This document shows, piece after piece, positions 41,227 through 49,578 of a stretch of DNA of 64,000 nucleotides (position 1 is its first letter; the number at the start of each line of letters is the position of its first letter). The notes beneath the pieces are model-generated. The model worked only from the letters and a program-made list of their open reading frames with translations, searched no databases and was not told where the DNA came from. The position numbers and the translations under genes are program-made. Source of the DNA: Pseudoxanthomonas beigongshangi (GTDB lineage: Bacteria > Pseudomonadota > Gammaproteobacteria > Xanthomonadales > Xanthomonadaceae); the NCBI RefSeq assembly GCF_016820515.1, contig NZ_JADHDV010000013.1, forward strand, positions 1 to 64,000. The letters run 5' to 3'.

Positions 41227-42617
41227 GCGATGGCCTCCTCGATGGCGGCACGGGTGGTGGCAGCCAGCAGTTCGAGCTGCGCCTCGTCCACGCAATAGGG
41301 CGGCATCCAGTACAGCACGTCGCCGAGCGGCCGCAGCACCACGCCGCGGGCCAGCGCCGCGCGGTAGGCGTGCAGGCCGATGCGCCGACCGGATTCGAAC
41401 GGATGGCGGCGATCGCCGTCGCGGGTCAGCTCGATCGCGAGGATCATGCCGGCCTGGCGCACGTCGGCGACCCAGGGCAATTCCTTCAGCGGCGCGGCCA
41501 GCGCCGCCATGCGGCCGGCGGTGGCCCGATTGCGGGCCAGCACGCCATCCTGGGCGAAGATGTCCAGGCTCGCCAGCGCGGCTGCGCAGGCCAGCGGGTT
41601 GCCGGTGTAGCTGTGCGAGTGCAGGAAGGCGCGTTCGCGGGAATCATCGAGGAACGCGTCGTAGATCGCCTGCGTGGCCAGCACCGCGGCCAGCGGCAGG
41701 AAGCCGCCGGTCAGGCCCTTGGACAGGCATAGCAGATCCGGCATGACGCCACTCTGTTCGCTGGCGAACAAGGTGCCGGTGCGACCGAAGCCGACCGCGA
41801 TCTCGTCGGCGATCAGGAACACGCCGTGCGCATCGCAGAGTTCGCGTGCGCGTCGCAGATAATCCGGATGGTGCATGCGCATGCCGCCGGCGCACTGCAC
41901 CCGCGGCTCCAGGATCAGCGCGCAGATTTCACCGGGGTGGCGGTCGAGCAGGTCCGCCAAGGCATCGGCCGCGCGCGCGGCGACATCGGCGTCGCTCTCG
42001 CCCGGTTCGGCCTGCCAGGCGTCGGGCGAGGGCGTGAACAGCGCTTCGGCAAGCAGCGGCGCATAGATGCGCCGGTACAGCGGAATGTCGCCGACCGCCA
42101 GCGCCCCCAGGGTTTCGCCGTGGTAGCCGTTCTCCAGCGCGATGAACTTCGTCCGCCGCGCCTCGCCGCGATTGTGGAAGTAGTGGAAGGCCATCTTCAG
42201 GGCGACTTCCACCCCGGCCGAACCGTTGTCGGCATAGAACACTTTCGCCAATGGCGCACGTCCGGGTTGCCGCGGCGCCAGCGCCAGCAGGCGCTCGGCC
42301 AGTTCCACCGCGGGCGGGTGGCTGAAGCCGGCCAGGATCACCTGTTCCAGTTGCCCGGCCTGGCGTGCGATGGCGGCCGCGATGCGCGGTTCGGCATGGC
42401 CGAACAGGTTGGTCCACCAACTGCTGACCGCGTCCAGATAGCGCCGTCCGTCCTGGCCGATCAACCAGGCGCCTTCGCCCCGGGCGATGGGAACCAACGG
42501 CAAGGTATGGGGATGCTCGCGCATCTGGGTGCACGGATGCCACAGGACCGCGAGATCGCGCGAACGCCAGGCGTCGGCCTCTGCTAGCATTCGGGTTTCA
42601 TGATTCGTTTCCGCCAT
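41217..42617 (-). CDS. bioA: adenosylmethionine-8-amino-7-oxononanoate aminotransferase
   Basis: BioA makes 7,8-diaminopelargonate from KAPA using SAM as amino donor in biotin synthesis. The 466-residue PLP enzyme shows LWHPCTQMREH (the BioA-typical start), GRRYLDAVSSWWTNLFGH, ADNGSAGVEVALKMAFHYF, GYHGETLGALAVGD, the Asp-containing FLIADEIAVGFGRTG and the PLP lysine in CLSKGLTGGFLPL. ATG at 42617 is the longest start; ATG at 42590 is an alternative that still begins before the conserved region. Other biotin genes are not in the window. It overlaps rsmE downstream and is divergent from nudE. Confidence 0.95.
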   Translation of the reverse strand: MAETNHETRMLAEADAWRSRDLAVLWHPCTQMREHPHTLPLVPIARGEGAWLIGQDGRRYLDAVSSWWTNLFGHAEPRIAAAIARQAGQLEQVILAGFSHPPAVELAERLLALAPRQPGRAPLAKVFYADNGSAGVEVALKMAFHYFHNRGEARRTKFIALENGYHGETLGALAVGDIPLYRRIYAPLLAEALFTPSPDAWQAEPGESDADVAARAADALADLLDRHPGEICALILEPRVQCAGGMRMHHPDYLRRARELCDAHGVFLIADEIAVGFGRTGTLFASEQSGVMPDLLCLSKGLTGGFLPLAAVLATQAIYDAFLDDSRERAFLHSHSYTGNPLACAAALASLDIFAQDGVLARNRATAGRMAALAAPLKELPWVADVRQAGMILAIELTRDGDRRHPFESGRRIGLHAYRAALARGVVLRPLGDVLYWMPPYCVDEAQLELLAATTRAAIEEAIACA

Positions 42618-42679
42618 CCCGCCATGATATCGGCGTGCCTGCCCTTCCGTCGCCCGGTTCCTGTCCGCGGAGCGCAGCC

Positions 42680-43234
42680 ATGAGCCGGCGCCTGCCGATC
42701 ATCCACGGCGTGGCCGAGCGATCCGGCGGTCCGCTGGAGCGCAACGTCGAGGAACTCGATCTGGAGTTCAGCAACGGCGAGCGCCGGCGCTTCCATCGCG
42801 TTCGCGCGGAAGGGCATGGCGCGGTGGTGGTGGTGCCGCTGATCGACGACGACACCGTGCTGCTGGTGCGCGAGTACGCCGCCGGCGTGCATCGTTACGA
42901 GCTGGGCCTGGTCAAGGGTCGCATCGACGCCGGCGAAACGCCGGAACAGGCCGCCGATCGCGAACTCAAGGAAGAAGCCGGCTACGGCGCGCGTCGCGTC
43001 GACGTGCTGCGCAGCCTGACCCAGGCGCCCCTGTACATGAGCCACCAGTCCTGGCTGGTGGTCGCACGAGATCTGTATCCGGAGCGCTTGCCCGGAGACG
43101 AACCCGAGGAGTTGGAAGTAGTGCCGTGGAAGCTTGATGCCCTCGACCAGCTGATGCTGCGCGAGGATTTTTCGGAAGGTCGTTCGCTGGCCGCGTTGTT
43201 CATCGCCCGCGAATGGCTGCGTACCTCGGCATGA
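42680..43234 (+). CDS. nudE: ADP compounds hydrolase NudE (Nudix)
   Basis: NudE hydrolyses ADP-ribose, Ap3A and NADH-type substrates. The 184-residue product has the full Nudix box GRIDAGETPEQAADRELKEE...AGYG, matching G-x5-E-x7-R-E-x-x-E-E-x-G. NudE-like flanks VPLIDDDTVLLVREYAAGVHRYELGLVKG and APLYMSHQSWLVVARDLYPE surround it. ATG at 42680 follows GGAGC. Its stop overlaps the cysQ start by four bases, so nudE-cysQ-mazG is a coupled operon dealing with nucleotide by-products, an arrangement also known in other gammaproteobacteria. Confidence 0.92.
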   Translation: MSRRLPIIHGVAERSGGPLERNVEELDLEFSNGERRRFHRVRAEGHGAVVVVPLIDDDTVLLVREYAAGVHRYELGLVKGRIDAGETPEQAADRELKEEAGYGARRVDVLRSLTQAPLYMSHQSWLVVARDLYPERLPGDEPEELEVVPWKLDALDQLMLREDFSEGRSLAALFIAREWLRTSA

Positions 43235-44052
43235 GCCGGATGACCTCGGACCTGCACGAAGCCGTACTCGTCATCGCCCGCGAAGCCGGCGAGGCGATCA
43301 TGGCGGTGTACGAACAGGGCTTCGACGTCACCCGCAAGGCCGACGACAGCCCGCTGACCGCGGCCGACCTGGCCGCACACCGGGTGATCTCGGAGGGCCT
43401 GCGCCGGCTGACGCCGGAATGGCCGGTGCTGTCGGAGGAAGCGGCCGACATCCCCTGGCAGACCCGCTGCGCCTGGCCGACCTACTGGCTGGTTGATCCG
43501 CTGGACGGCACCCGCGAGTTCATCAAGCGCAATGGCGAGTTCACCGTCAACATCGCGCTGATCGAACAGCACATCCCGATCTTCGGTGTGGTGCAGGCGC
43601 CGGTCACCGGCGAGATCTGGCATGCCGAACGCGGCCGCCACGCATATCGGCGGCGCGGCCAGGTGGACGAACAGTTGCGCAGCCGCGCGCCGGCCAAGGC
43701 GCCGCTGCGGGTGGCCGCCAGCCGTTCGCACCGCGACGCGCGCACCGAGTCGGTGCTGGCGCGGATGGGCGACATCGAACTGGTGGGGCTGGGTTCGTCG
43801 CTGAAGTTCTGCCGCATCGCCGAAGGCACGCTGGACGTGTATCCGCGCTTCGGGCCGACCTCGGAATGGGATACCGCCGCCGCGCAGTGCGTGCTGGAAG
43901 CCGCAGGCGGCGCGCTGCTGGCGCCGGATGGACGCGCATTCCGCTACAACCGCCGCGAGACCCTGCTCAATGGCGATTTCATCGCCCTGGGCGATCCCGC
44001 GCTGCCGTGGCGCGAATGGCTGGAGGACGGCGCCGTTGAACAGACTGCCTGA
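43231..44052 (+). CDS. cysQ: 3'(2'),5'-bisphosphate nucleotidase CysQ
   Basis: CysQ removes the 3' phosphate of PAP/PAPS, preventing build-up of the sulfate-assimilation by-product. The 273-residue product belongs to the inositol monophosphatase superfamily. It has metal-site motifs LSEEAADIPW and WLVDPLDGTREF and the later FGPTSEWDTAAAQCVLEAAGG. ATG at 43231 overlaps the nudE stop. The end overlaps mazG by 17 bases. Mg-dependent and cytoplasmic; the assignment as CysQ rather than another superfamily member rests on KRNGEFTVNIALIE and the operon. Confidence 0.93.
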   Translation: MSRMTSDLHEAVLVIAREAGEAIMAVYEQGFDVTRKADDSPLTAADLAAHRVISEGLRRLTPEWPVLSEEAADIPWQTRCAWPTYWLVDPLDGTREFIKRNGEFTVNIALIEQHIPIFGVVQAPVTGEIWHAERGRHAYRRRGQVDEQLRSRAPAKAPLRVAASRSHRDARTESVLARMGDIELVGLGSSLKFCRIAEGTLDVYPRFGPTSEWDTAAAQCVLEAAGGALLAPDGRAFRYNRRETLLNGDFIALGDPALPWREWLEDGAVEQTA

Positions 44053-44863
44053 TCCGCGCGACATCCGCGAACTGCTCGACATCATGGCGCGCCTGCGCAA
44101 TCCCGACGGCGGTTGCCCGTGGGATCTGGAGCAGGACTTCTCCACCATCGCGCCGTACACGATCGAGGAAGCGTACGAAGTCGCCGACGCGATCGACCGT
44201 GGCGATCTGGAGGATCTGAAGGACGAACTGGGCGACTTGCTGCTGCAGGTCGTGTTCCATGCGCAAATGGCGAAGGAGCAGGGCGCGTTCGCGTTCCCGG
44301 ACGTGGTCGCGGCGATCTGCGACAAGATGATCCGGCGCCATCCTCACGTGTTCGGCGAAGCCAGTTTCGAGGATGCCGAAGCGCAGACCCGCAACTGGGA
44401 AGCGATCAAGCAGGCCGAGCGCGCCGCCGCCGGCAACGCCGACACGTCCGCGCTGGCCGGCATTTCGCGCGGATTGCCGGAGTGGCAGCGCGCGGTGAAA
44501 TTGCAGTCGCGCGCGGCGCGGGTCGGTTTCGACTGGCCCGGCCCGGCGCCGGTGATTGACAAGCTTCACGAGGAAATCGGCGAAGTGCAGGCCGAGCTGG
44601 CGCAGGGCGATGTCGTGTCCAACCATGATCGGCTTGAGGACGAGATCGGCGACCTGCTGTTCGTCGCCGCCAACCTGGCGCGCCATGCCAAGGTCGATCC
44701 CGGCGCGGCGCTGCGTCGCGCCAACCTCAAGTTCGAACGCCGCTTCCGGGCGATGGAAGCCATCGCGGGCGAGCGCGGCGAGGCAATGAAGGATCTCCCG
44801 CTGGAGCGGCAGGAAGCGCTCTGGCAGCAGGCCAAGCAGCGCGAGCGGGGCACGCCGGAGTGA
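44036..44863 (+). CDS. mazG: nucleoside triphosphate pyrophosphohydrolase MazG
   Basis: MazG hydrolyses (d)NTPs to NMP and pyrophosphate, cleaning the nucleotide pool. The 275-residue product has [58 protein letters not shown] and, in the second half, [13 protein letters not shown] and [16 protein letters not shown]. These are the paired E-x-x-E/E-x-x-D metal sites of tandem MazG domains. No ATG fits the conserved N-terminus; TTG at 44036 does, and GGAGG lies nine bases upstream inside cysQ. The start within cysQ suggests translational coupling. Confidence 0.92.
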   Translation: MNRLPDPRDIRELLDIMARLRNPDGGCPWDLEQDFSTIAPYTIEEAYEVADAIDRGDLEDLKDELGDLLLQVVFHAQMAKEQGAFAFPDVVAAICDKMIRRHPHVFGEASFEDAEAQTRNWEAIKQAERAAAGNADTSALAGISRGLPEWQRAVKLQSRAARVGFDWPGPAPVIDKLHEEIGEVQAELAQGDVVSNHDRLEDEIGDLLFVAANLARHAKVDPGAALRRANLKFERRFRAMEAIAGERGEAMKDLPLERQEALWQQAKQRERGTPE

Positions 44864-44897
44864 GTTTCCGTATCGGTGCCGGCGAAGGAGGGGACAC

Positions 44898-45221
44898 ATG
44901 AAGACCCTGCTGCTGTTCGTCATCACCGCGCTGGCGGAAATCGTCGGCTGCTATCTGCCGTACCTGTGGCTGCGCAAGGGCGGCAGCGCCTGGCTGCTGG
45001 TGCCCGCGGCCGCCAGCCTGGCCCTGTTCGCCTGGTTGCTGACCCTGCACCCCACTGCCTCCGGTCGCGTCTACGCGGCCTACGGCGGCGTCTACGTCAC
45101 CATCGCGATTGGCTGGCTGTGGGCGGTCGACGCGGTCAAGCCGACGCGCTGGGATCTGCTGGGCGCGGGGCTGTGCCTGCTCGGCATGGTGGTGATCATG
45201 TTCGCGCCGCGGACGGGCTGA
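44898..45221 (+). CDS. YnfA-family (UPF0060) small membrane protein
   Basis: The 107-residue protein has four membrane helices (about residues 2-20, 30-50, 60-78, 86-104). It carries family marks [18 protein letters not shown] near the start and [27 protein letters not shown] in the middle. The family is related to small multidrug-resistance-type transporters, but its substrate is not established. GGAGGGG precedes ATG at 44898. It follows mazG closely and may be read through from it. Confidence 0.92.
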   Translation: MKTLLLFVITALAEIVGCYLPYLWLRKGGSAWLLVPAAASLALFAWLLTLHPTASGRVYAAYGGVYVTIAIGWLWAVDAVKPTRWDLLGAGLCLLGMVVIMFAPRTG

Positions 45222-45314
45222 ATTCCAGCGCGGCGTTGCGCCGGCCACCGCGCGGCGCCATCATCTCCGGCGATCGCCGCGCACCGGGGCGCACCAGGGT
45301 CGGGAGAGCGAACC

Positions 45315-45617
45315 ATGGGCCGTTTCGCCAGTTTCCGCGAGTTCTATCCGTTCTATCTGAGCGAGCACAGCAACCGCACTTCGCGGCGGCTGCACTTCGT
45401 CGGCAGCTGCGGCGTGCTGCTGCTGGTCGCCTGGGCGTTCGCCTCGGGCAACTTCTGGTGGTTGCTGGCCGCGCTGTTCTGCGGCTACGGTTTCGCCTGG
45501 GTGGGGCATTTCTTTTTCGAGAAGAACCGCCCGGCCACCTTCCGCCATCCGTTCTATTCCTTCGCCGGCGACTGGGTGATGTTCAAGGACATCCTGACCG
45601 GCAGGATTCGCTTCTGA
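45315..45617 (+). CDS. DUF962/Mpo1-like membrane protein
   Basis: The 100-residue product has FYPFYLSEHSNRTSRRLHFVGS (conserved His, Asn, Arg and His) near the N-terminus. Two membrane segments follow (about residues 31-48 and 51-68) and then GHFFFEKNRPATFRHPFYSFAGDWVMF. That pattern matches the DUF962/Mpo1-like family; yeast Mpo1 is an Fe-dependent dioxygenase of 2-hydroxy fatty acids. Function in bacteria is not established. It begins after GGGAGAGCGAACC and is convergent with the oxidoreductase gene. Confidence 0.88.
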   Translation: MGRFASFREFYPFYLSEHSNRTSRRLHFVGSCGVLLLVAWAFASGNFWWLLAALFCGYGFAWVGHFFFEKNRPATFRHPFYSFAGDWVMFKDILTGRIRF

Positions 45618-45627
45618 GCCTGCGCGC

Positions 45628-46239
45628 TCAGGCCACCTCGGCCAGGCCGCGCTCCCGGTGGGGGGCGAACAGGCGGCGGCCGATATCGAAGGCGGTCGCC
45701 AGATGCCGCGCGGGCGCTTCGTCTCCCAGCGGCGCCAGCAATTCGGACGTGGACACCCGCGCGCCGCAGTACTCGAAGATGCCGTGATCGATCTGGGTGC
45801 GCATGGCGCCAAAGTAGCCGTGGCGCGCATAGGTCCGCATGTCGGCGCCGCCGATCGCCAACAGGTGCACGCTCAGCCGGCCCAGCCTGCGCTCGTCGCG
45901 CCCCTCCCTTTCCTGGTAGGCCCAGCCCTGCGAGAACACCCGGTCGATCCAGCCCTTGAGCAGGCCGGGCATCGACCACCAGTAGACCGGGTACACCAGG
46001 GCCAGCGCATCGGCGCGATCGATGCGCGCCTGCTCTGCCAGCACGTCGGCGTCGGCCGGTCCCTGCTGGAGGAAACGGGCGATATCCGTCGCGGTGAAGC
46101 GGGGATCGAAGCCTTCCCTGGCCAAGTCGGCGATCTCGGCGGTGTGCCCGGCATCCTCCACGCCATCGGCCAGCCGGCCGGCCACGGCATGGGTGAACGA
46201 TTGGGACAACGGATGGGCGGTGACGATCAGGGCATGCAC
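45628..46239 (-). CDS. NAD(P)H-dependent flavin oxidoreductase (flavodoxin-fold)
   Basis: The 203-residue protein begins MHALIVTAHPLSQSFTHAV, the NAD(P)H/quinone-reductase-like flavodoxin_2 start. It has ALALVYPVYWWSMPGLLKGWIDRVFSQGWAY (the flavin-binding loop of this family) and LAIGGADMRTYARHG. It is probably a cytoplasmic FMN-dependent reductase of quinones or similar electrophiles. It is divergent from a TetR regulator across a short region with an operator-like repeat, so it is likely the regulator's target. Confidence 0.88.
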   Translation of the reverse strand: MHALIVTAHPLSQSFTHAVAGRLADGVEDAGHTAEIADLAREGFDPRFTATDIARFLQQGPADADVLAEQARIDRADALALVYPVYWWSMPGLLKGWIDRVFSQGWAYQEREGRDERRLGRLSVHLLAIGGADMRTYARHGYFGAMRTQIDHGIFEYCGARVSTSELLAPLGDEAPARHLATAFDIGRRLFAPHRERGLAEVA

Positions 46240-46274
46240 GGCGAACTCCGGGAGGGGACGGGTATATACTTCGA

Positions 46275-46297
46275 GTAACTTACGAAACGTAACTTAC
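46275..46297. promoter_or_regulatory. TetR-type operator between the oxidoreductase and tetR genes
   Basis: The 9-bp sequence GTAACTTAC occurs twice in direct orientation (46275-46283 and 46289-46297). Their junction also forms the palindrome TTACG-AAA-CGTAA (46280-46292). The site is 16-38 bases upstream of the TetR start and 36-58 bases upstream of the oxidoreductase start, and AT-rich promoter-like sequence surrounds it. This fits autoregulation and control of the divergent gene. Confidence 0.6.
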
Positions 46298-46312
46298 TTT
46301 TGGTATATAACG

Positions 46313-46954
46313 ATGTCAAGCCGCCGGAAAGCCACCCGGGAGATTCCCGCCGCCGACACGCCCGCCCCGCGCCGGCGGCTCGCGCGCGAAGATCGCTACC
46401 GGCAACTGCTCGATGCCTCCTGGCGCCTGATCGGCGAAGAGGGCACCGAGGCCCTGTCGCTGGGACGCTTGGCGGAAGCGGCCGGCGTAACCAAGCCGGT
46501 CGTGTACGACCACTTCGGCACCCGTGCCGGCCTGCTGGCCGCGCTCTACCAGGATTTTGATGCGCGCCAATCAGCGCTGATGGACGAGGCGCTCCGCCAC
46601 GGGGCCGAAGACCTTCCCGCGCGCGCGCACATCATCGCGTCCTGTTTCGTGGACTGCGTGCTGTCGCAGGGGCGCGAGATTCCGGGCGTGGTCGCCGCGT
46701 TGACGGGTTCGCCGGAAATGGAGCGGATCAAGCGCGAGTACCAGGGCGCCTTCATGGCCAAATGCCATGGTCTGCTGGCGCCGTTCGCGCCACGTCGCGC
46801 GCTGCCGGCGGCCAGTCTTTGGGCCTTGCTGGGCGCGGCGGAATCGCTGTCCTACGCGGCGGCGGCGGGCGCCATCGACGCGGCGCAGGCGCGGCATGCG
46901 CTGGCCGACCTGGTCATCGCGATCGTGCAGCGTGGCGAAGACATGCCGGCCTAG
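46313..46954 (+). CDS. TetR-family transcriptional regulator
   Basis: The 213-residue product has a basic N-terminal tail, then the TetR HTH (residues about 27-72: RYRQLLDASWRLIGEEGTEAL, LGRLAEAAGVTKPVVYDHFGTRAGLLAALY). A helical ligand-binding C-terminal domain follows. It most likely represses the divergent flavin oxidoreductase and itself through the repeat at 46275-46297. ATG at 46313 gives the typical N-terminus; an upstream open frame extends into the operator region and is unlikely to be translated. Confidence 0.9.
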   Translation: MSSRRKATREIPAADTPAPRRRLAREDRYRQLLDASWRLIGEEGTEALSLGRLAEAAGVTKPVVYDHFGTRAGLLAALYQDFDARQSALMDEALRHGAEDLPARAHIIASCFVDCVLSQGREIPGVVAALTGSPEMERIKREYQGAFMAKCHGLLAPFAPRRALPAASLWALLGAAESLSYAAAAGAIDAAQARHALADLVIAIVQRGEDMPA

Positions 46955-46963
46955 CGTCCCGGC

Positions 46964-47302
46964 TTACTCGTAGAACATCAGGAACGCGGCGCCGACGATC
47001 AGCGCGAACGCGGCGTAGTGATTCCACTTCAGCGGCTGGCCCAGGTACCAGGTGGAGAAGCCGGCGAACACCACCAGGGTCAGGATTTCCTGGATGGTCT
47101 TCAGCTGCACCACCGAGTAGACGGTGCTGCCCAGGCGGTTGGCCGGCACCATCAGGGTGTACTCGAAAAAGGCGATGCCCCAGCTGGCGAAGATGGCCAG
47201 CAGCAGCGGTGTGCTGCGGTACTTGAGATGCCCGTACCAGGCGAAGGTCATGAAGACGTTGGAGCCGAGCAGCAGCAGCAGGGGCAGGATGCGGGCGAGC
47301 AT
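46964..47302 (-). CDS. DMT-family protein (DUF486)
   Basis: The 112-residue protein has four membrane helices and the DUF486 hallmarks: SNVFMTFAWYGHLK in the first part, FASWGIAFFEYTLMVPANRLG in the middle and LKTIQEILTLVVFAGFSTWYLGQPLKWNH. The family belongs to the drug/metabolite transporter clan; the substrate is unknown. It is convergent with the TetR gene and divergent from the response regulator. Confidence 0.9.
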   Translation of the reverse strand: MLARILPLLLLLGSNVFMTFAWYGHLKYRSTPLLLAIFASWGIAFFEYTLMVPANRLGSTVYSVVQLKTIQEILTLVVFAGFSTWYLGQPLKWNHYAAFALIVGAAFLMFYE

Positions 47303-47427
47303 GGGAGGGAGTCGGCGGGAGGACGCGCAAGCCTAGCTTCACTGGCGGCTGAATGGCAGGGTTTCCCTTCACGTGACCTCAACCTGGGGCCGGGTAGCTT
47401 CACAAACCTGAAGCACAGGAGCCTCAT

Positions 47428-48129
47428 ATGCGCCATTCACAGGAAACCGCGGGACTGGTCCTGGTTGTCGAAGACAACCGCAACATTTCGGAAATGGTCG
47501 GCGAGTATCTGGAAGGTCGGGGATTCGAGGTCGATTACGCCTCGGACGGACTGGACGGCTACCGGCTGGCCACCGAGAACAGCTACGACGTGGTCGTGCT
47601 GGATCTGATGCTGCCGCGCATGGACGGCATGGAAGTCTGCAAGAAGCTGCGCAATGAAGCGCGCAAGTCCACGCCGGTGTTGATGCTGACCGCCCGAGAC
47701 ACCCTGGACGACAAGCTGACCGGGCTCAGTTCCGGCGCCGACGACTACCTGACCAAGCCTTTCGCCATCCAGGAACTGGAAGCGCGCCTGCGCGCGCTGA
47801 TCCGGCGCGAGCGCAGGCAGGTCGGCGCCGAAGTACTGAAGGTCGCCGATCTGGTGCTCGACCCGGTGAGCATGCGCGCGACCCGCGGTGGCAACGAGCT
47901 GATGCTGTCGCCGATCGGCCTGCGCCTGCTGACCATCCTGATGCGCGAATCGCCGCGGGTGGTCACCCGGCAGGAAATCGAGCGCGAAATCTGGGGCAAC
48001 GGGTTGCCGGACTCGGACACCCTGCGCAGCCACCTCTACAACCTGCGCAAGGTGATCGACAAGCCGTTCGACAAGCCGCTGCTGCATACCGTCCAGAGCG
48101 CCGGCTATCGGATCGCGGACATCGGCTGA
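47428..48129 (+). CDS. OmpR/PhoB-family response regulator
   Basis: The 233-residue product has an N-terminal receiver (LVLVVEDNRNISEMVGEYL, phosphoacceptor Asp59 in VVLDLMLPRMDGMEV, conserved Lys in YLTKPFAIQELEARL). The C-terminal winged-helix DNA-binding domain has LMLSPIGLRLLTILMRES, REIWGNGLPDSDTLRSHLYNLRKVID and LLHTVQSAGYRI. It is cotranscribed with the histidine kinase that follows after 37 bases. The regulon is not inferable; the pair resembles ColRS/QseBC-type systems in layout. It is divergent from the DUF486 gene. Confidence 0.92.
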   Translation: MRHSQETAGLVLVVEDNRNISEMVGEYLEGRGFEVDYASDGLDGYRLATENSYDVVVLDLMLPRMDGMEVCKKLRNEARKSTPVLMLTARDTLDDKLTGLSSGADDYLTKPFAIQELEARLRALIRRERRQVGAEVLKVADLVLDPVSMRATRGGNELMLSPIGLRLLTILMRESPRVVTRQEIEREIWGNGLPDSDTLRSHLYNLRKVIDKPFDKPLLHTVQSAGYRIADIG

Positions 48130-48166
48130 GGGCCACGGCATAATCCGGCCGGGGAGGGGAGCCGTC

Positions 48167-49435
48167 ATGCCGCAGGGGTTGCCGCGAAAGCTACGCATTG
48201 CCTTCATCCTGCAGGCGGTGATGGTGAGCCTGGCGATCGTGCTGGGCGTCTACCTGATCTCGGCGGTCATCAAGCACAGCCTGATGAACACCGCCTTGCA
48301 GGAGGAGGCGACCCATTTCTGGGAGCTGTACGACGCCTCCACCGCGCAGCCGCCGCCGAACACCCACAACCTGCGTGGCTACCTGGTGGTCAAGGGCCAC
48401 TCCAACCTGGTGTTGCCGGACAACCTGCGCGGCCTCAAGCCCGGTTTCCACGAGCTCAAGGACGACGACATGCTGGTGCTGGTGGACGAGCAGCACGCCG
48501 GTCGGCTGTACCTGGTGTTCCTGCGTTCGCAGGCCGAACGGCTGGCGTTCTACTTCGGCACCCTGCCGATCATCCTGACCCTGATCGCCATCTACGTGGT
48601 GTCGTGGCTGACCTACCGGGCGTCCAAGCGGCTGGTGTCGCCGGTCAGCTGGCTGGCGCGGCAGGTGGCCGAATGGGATCCGCGCCGGCCCGACGTCAGC
48701 GGGCTGGCGCCGGATCGCCTGCCGGCCGAGGTGCAGGGCGAGGCCCGACAACTCGCGTCGGCGCTGCACGGCCTGGCCCAGCGCGTGGCCTCGCACGTGG
48801 CGCGCGAGCGCGACTTCACCCGCGACGCCAGCCATGAGCTGCGCACCCCGCTGACCGTGATCCGGGTCGCCAGCGATATGGCCATGGCCGAGGAGGCCTC
48901 GCCGCGGGTGGTGCGTTCACTGCAACGCATCCAGCGCGCCGGCCGCGACATGGAAGCGGTGATCGATGCCTTCCTGATCCTCGCCCGCGAGGCCGAGGTC
49001 GAGCCGCAACGCGAGGATTTCGATGTCGCCGACATCGTGCTGGACGAAGCCGAGAATGCGCGCGCGCTGTTGATCGGCAAGCCGGTCGACCTGGAGGTCA
49101 CCTGCGTGGCCAAGCCCCGCCTGCACGCACCGCCGCGGGTGTTCCAGGTGGTGGTCAGCAACCTGCTGCGCAACGCGTGCAGCTACACGGACACCGGCCG
49201 TATCGACGTGCTGGTCGAGGCCGACCGGGTGATCGTCAAGGACACCGGCATCGGCATGTCCGCCGAATCGATGGAGCGGGTGTTCGAGCCGTTCTATCGC
49301 GCCGATCCATCCCGTCCGCGCGGGAGCGGGCTGGGCCTGTCGATTGTCAGCCGGCTGTGCGACCGGTTTGGCTGGAAGATCGAGTTCGAGAGTGAACTGG
49401 GCAAGGGCACGGCCGCGACCATCCGCTTCACCTGA
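48167..49435 (+). CDS. sensor histidine kinase, partner of the preceding regulator
   Basis: The 422-residue protein has two membrane helices (about residues 11-35 and 125-148) around a roughly 90-residue periplasmic sensor. A HAMP-like linker, the HisKA domain with His223 in DASHELRTPLTVIR and the ATPase domain (VSNLLRNACSYTDTG, VKDTGIGMSAESMERVFEPFYR, GSGLGLSIVSRL) follow. ATG at 48167 follows GGGAGCC. The signal is unknown. The periplasmic part is acidic and contains a Glu-rich stretch (LQEEATHFWELYDAS), which in some families binds metals, but this is speculation. Confidence 0.92.
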   Translation: MPQGLPRKLRIAFILQAVMVSLAIVLGVYLISAVIKHSLMNTALQEEATHFWELYDASTAQPPPNTHNLRGYLVVKGHSNLVLPDNLRGLKPGFHELKDDDMLVLVDEQHAGRLYLVFLRSQAERLAFYFGTLPIILTLIAIYVVSWLTYRASKRLVSPVSWLARQVAEWDPRRPDVSGLAPDRLPAEVQGEARQLASALHGLAQRVASHVARERDFTRDASHELRTPLTVIRVASDMAMAEEASPRVVRSLQRIQRAGRDMEAVIDAFLILAREAEVEPQREDFDVADIVLDEAENARALLIGKPVDLEVTCVAKPRLHAPPRVFQVVVSNLLRNACSYTDTGRIDVLVEADRVIVKDTGIGMSAESMERVFEPFYRADPSRPRGSGLGLSIVSRLCDRFGWKIEFESELGKGTAATIRFT

Positions 49436-49578
49436 GCATCTCTACCTGAGCATCCACGGGAAGGGAAAAATGAGCGGCAGCCCAACGGGCGCGGCCGCCG
49501 TCCATGCGCTGTCAACCGCCGTGCCCGGCGTGCGTTAATGGGCCCATACCTCTCCACCGACATTGCCGACTTGCCCGC

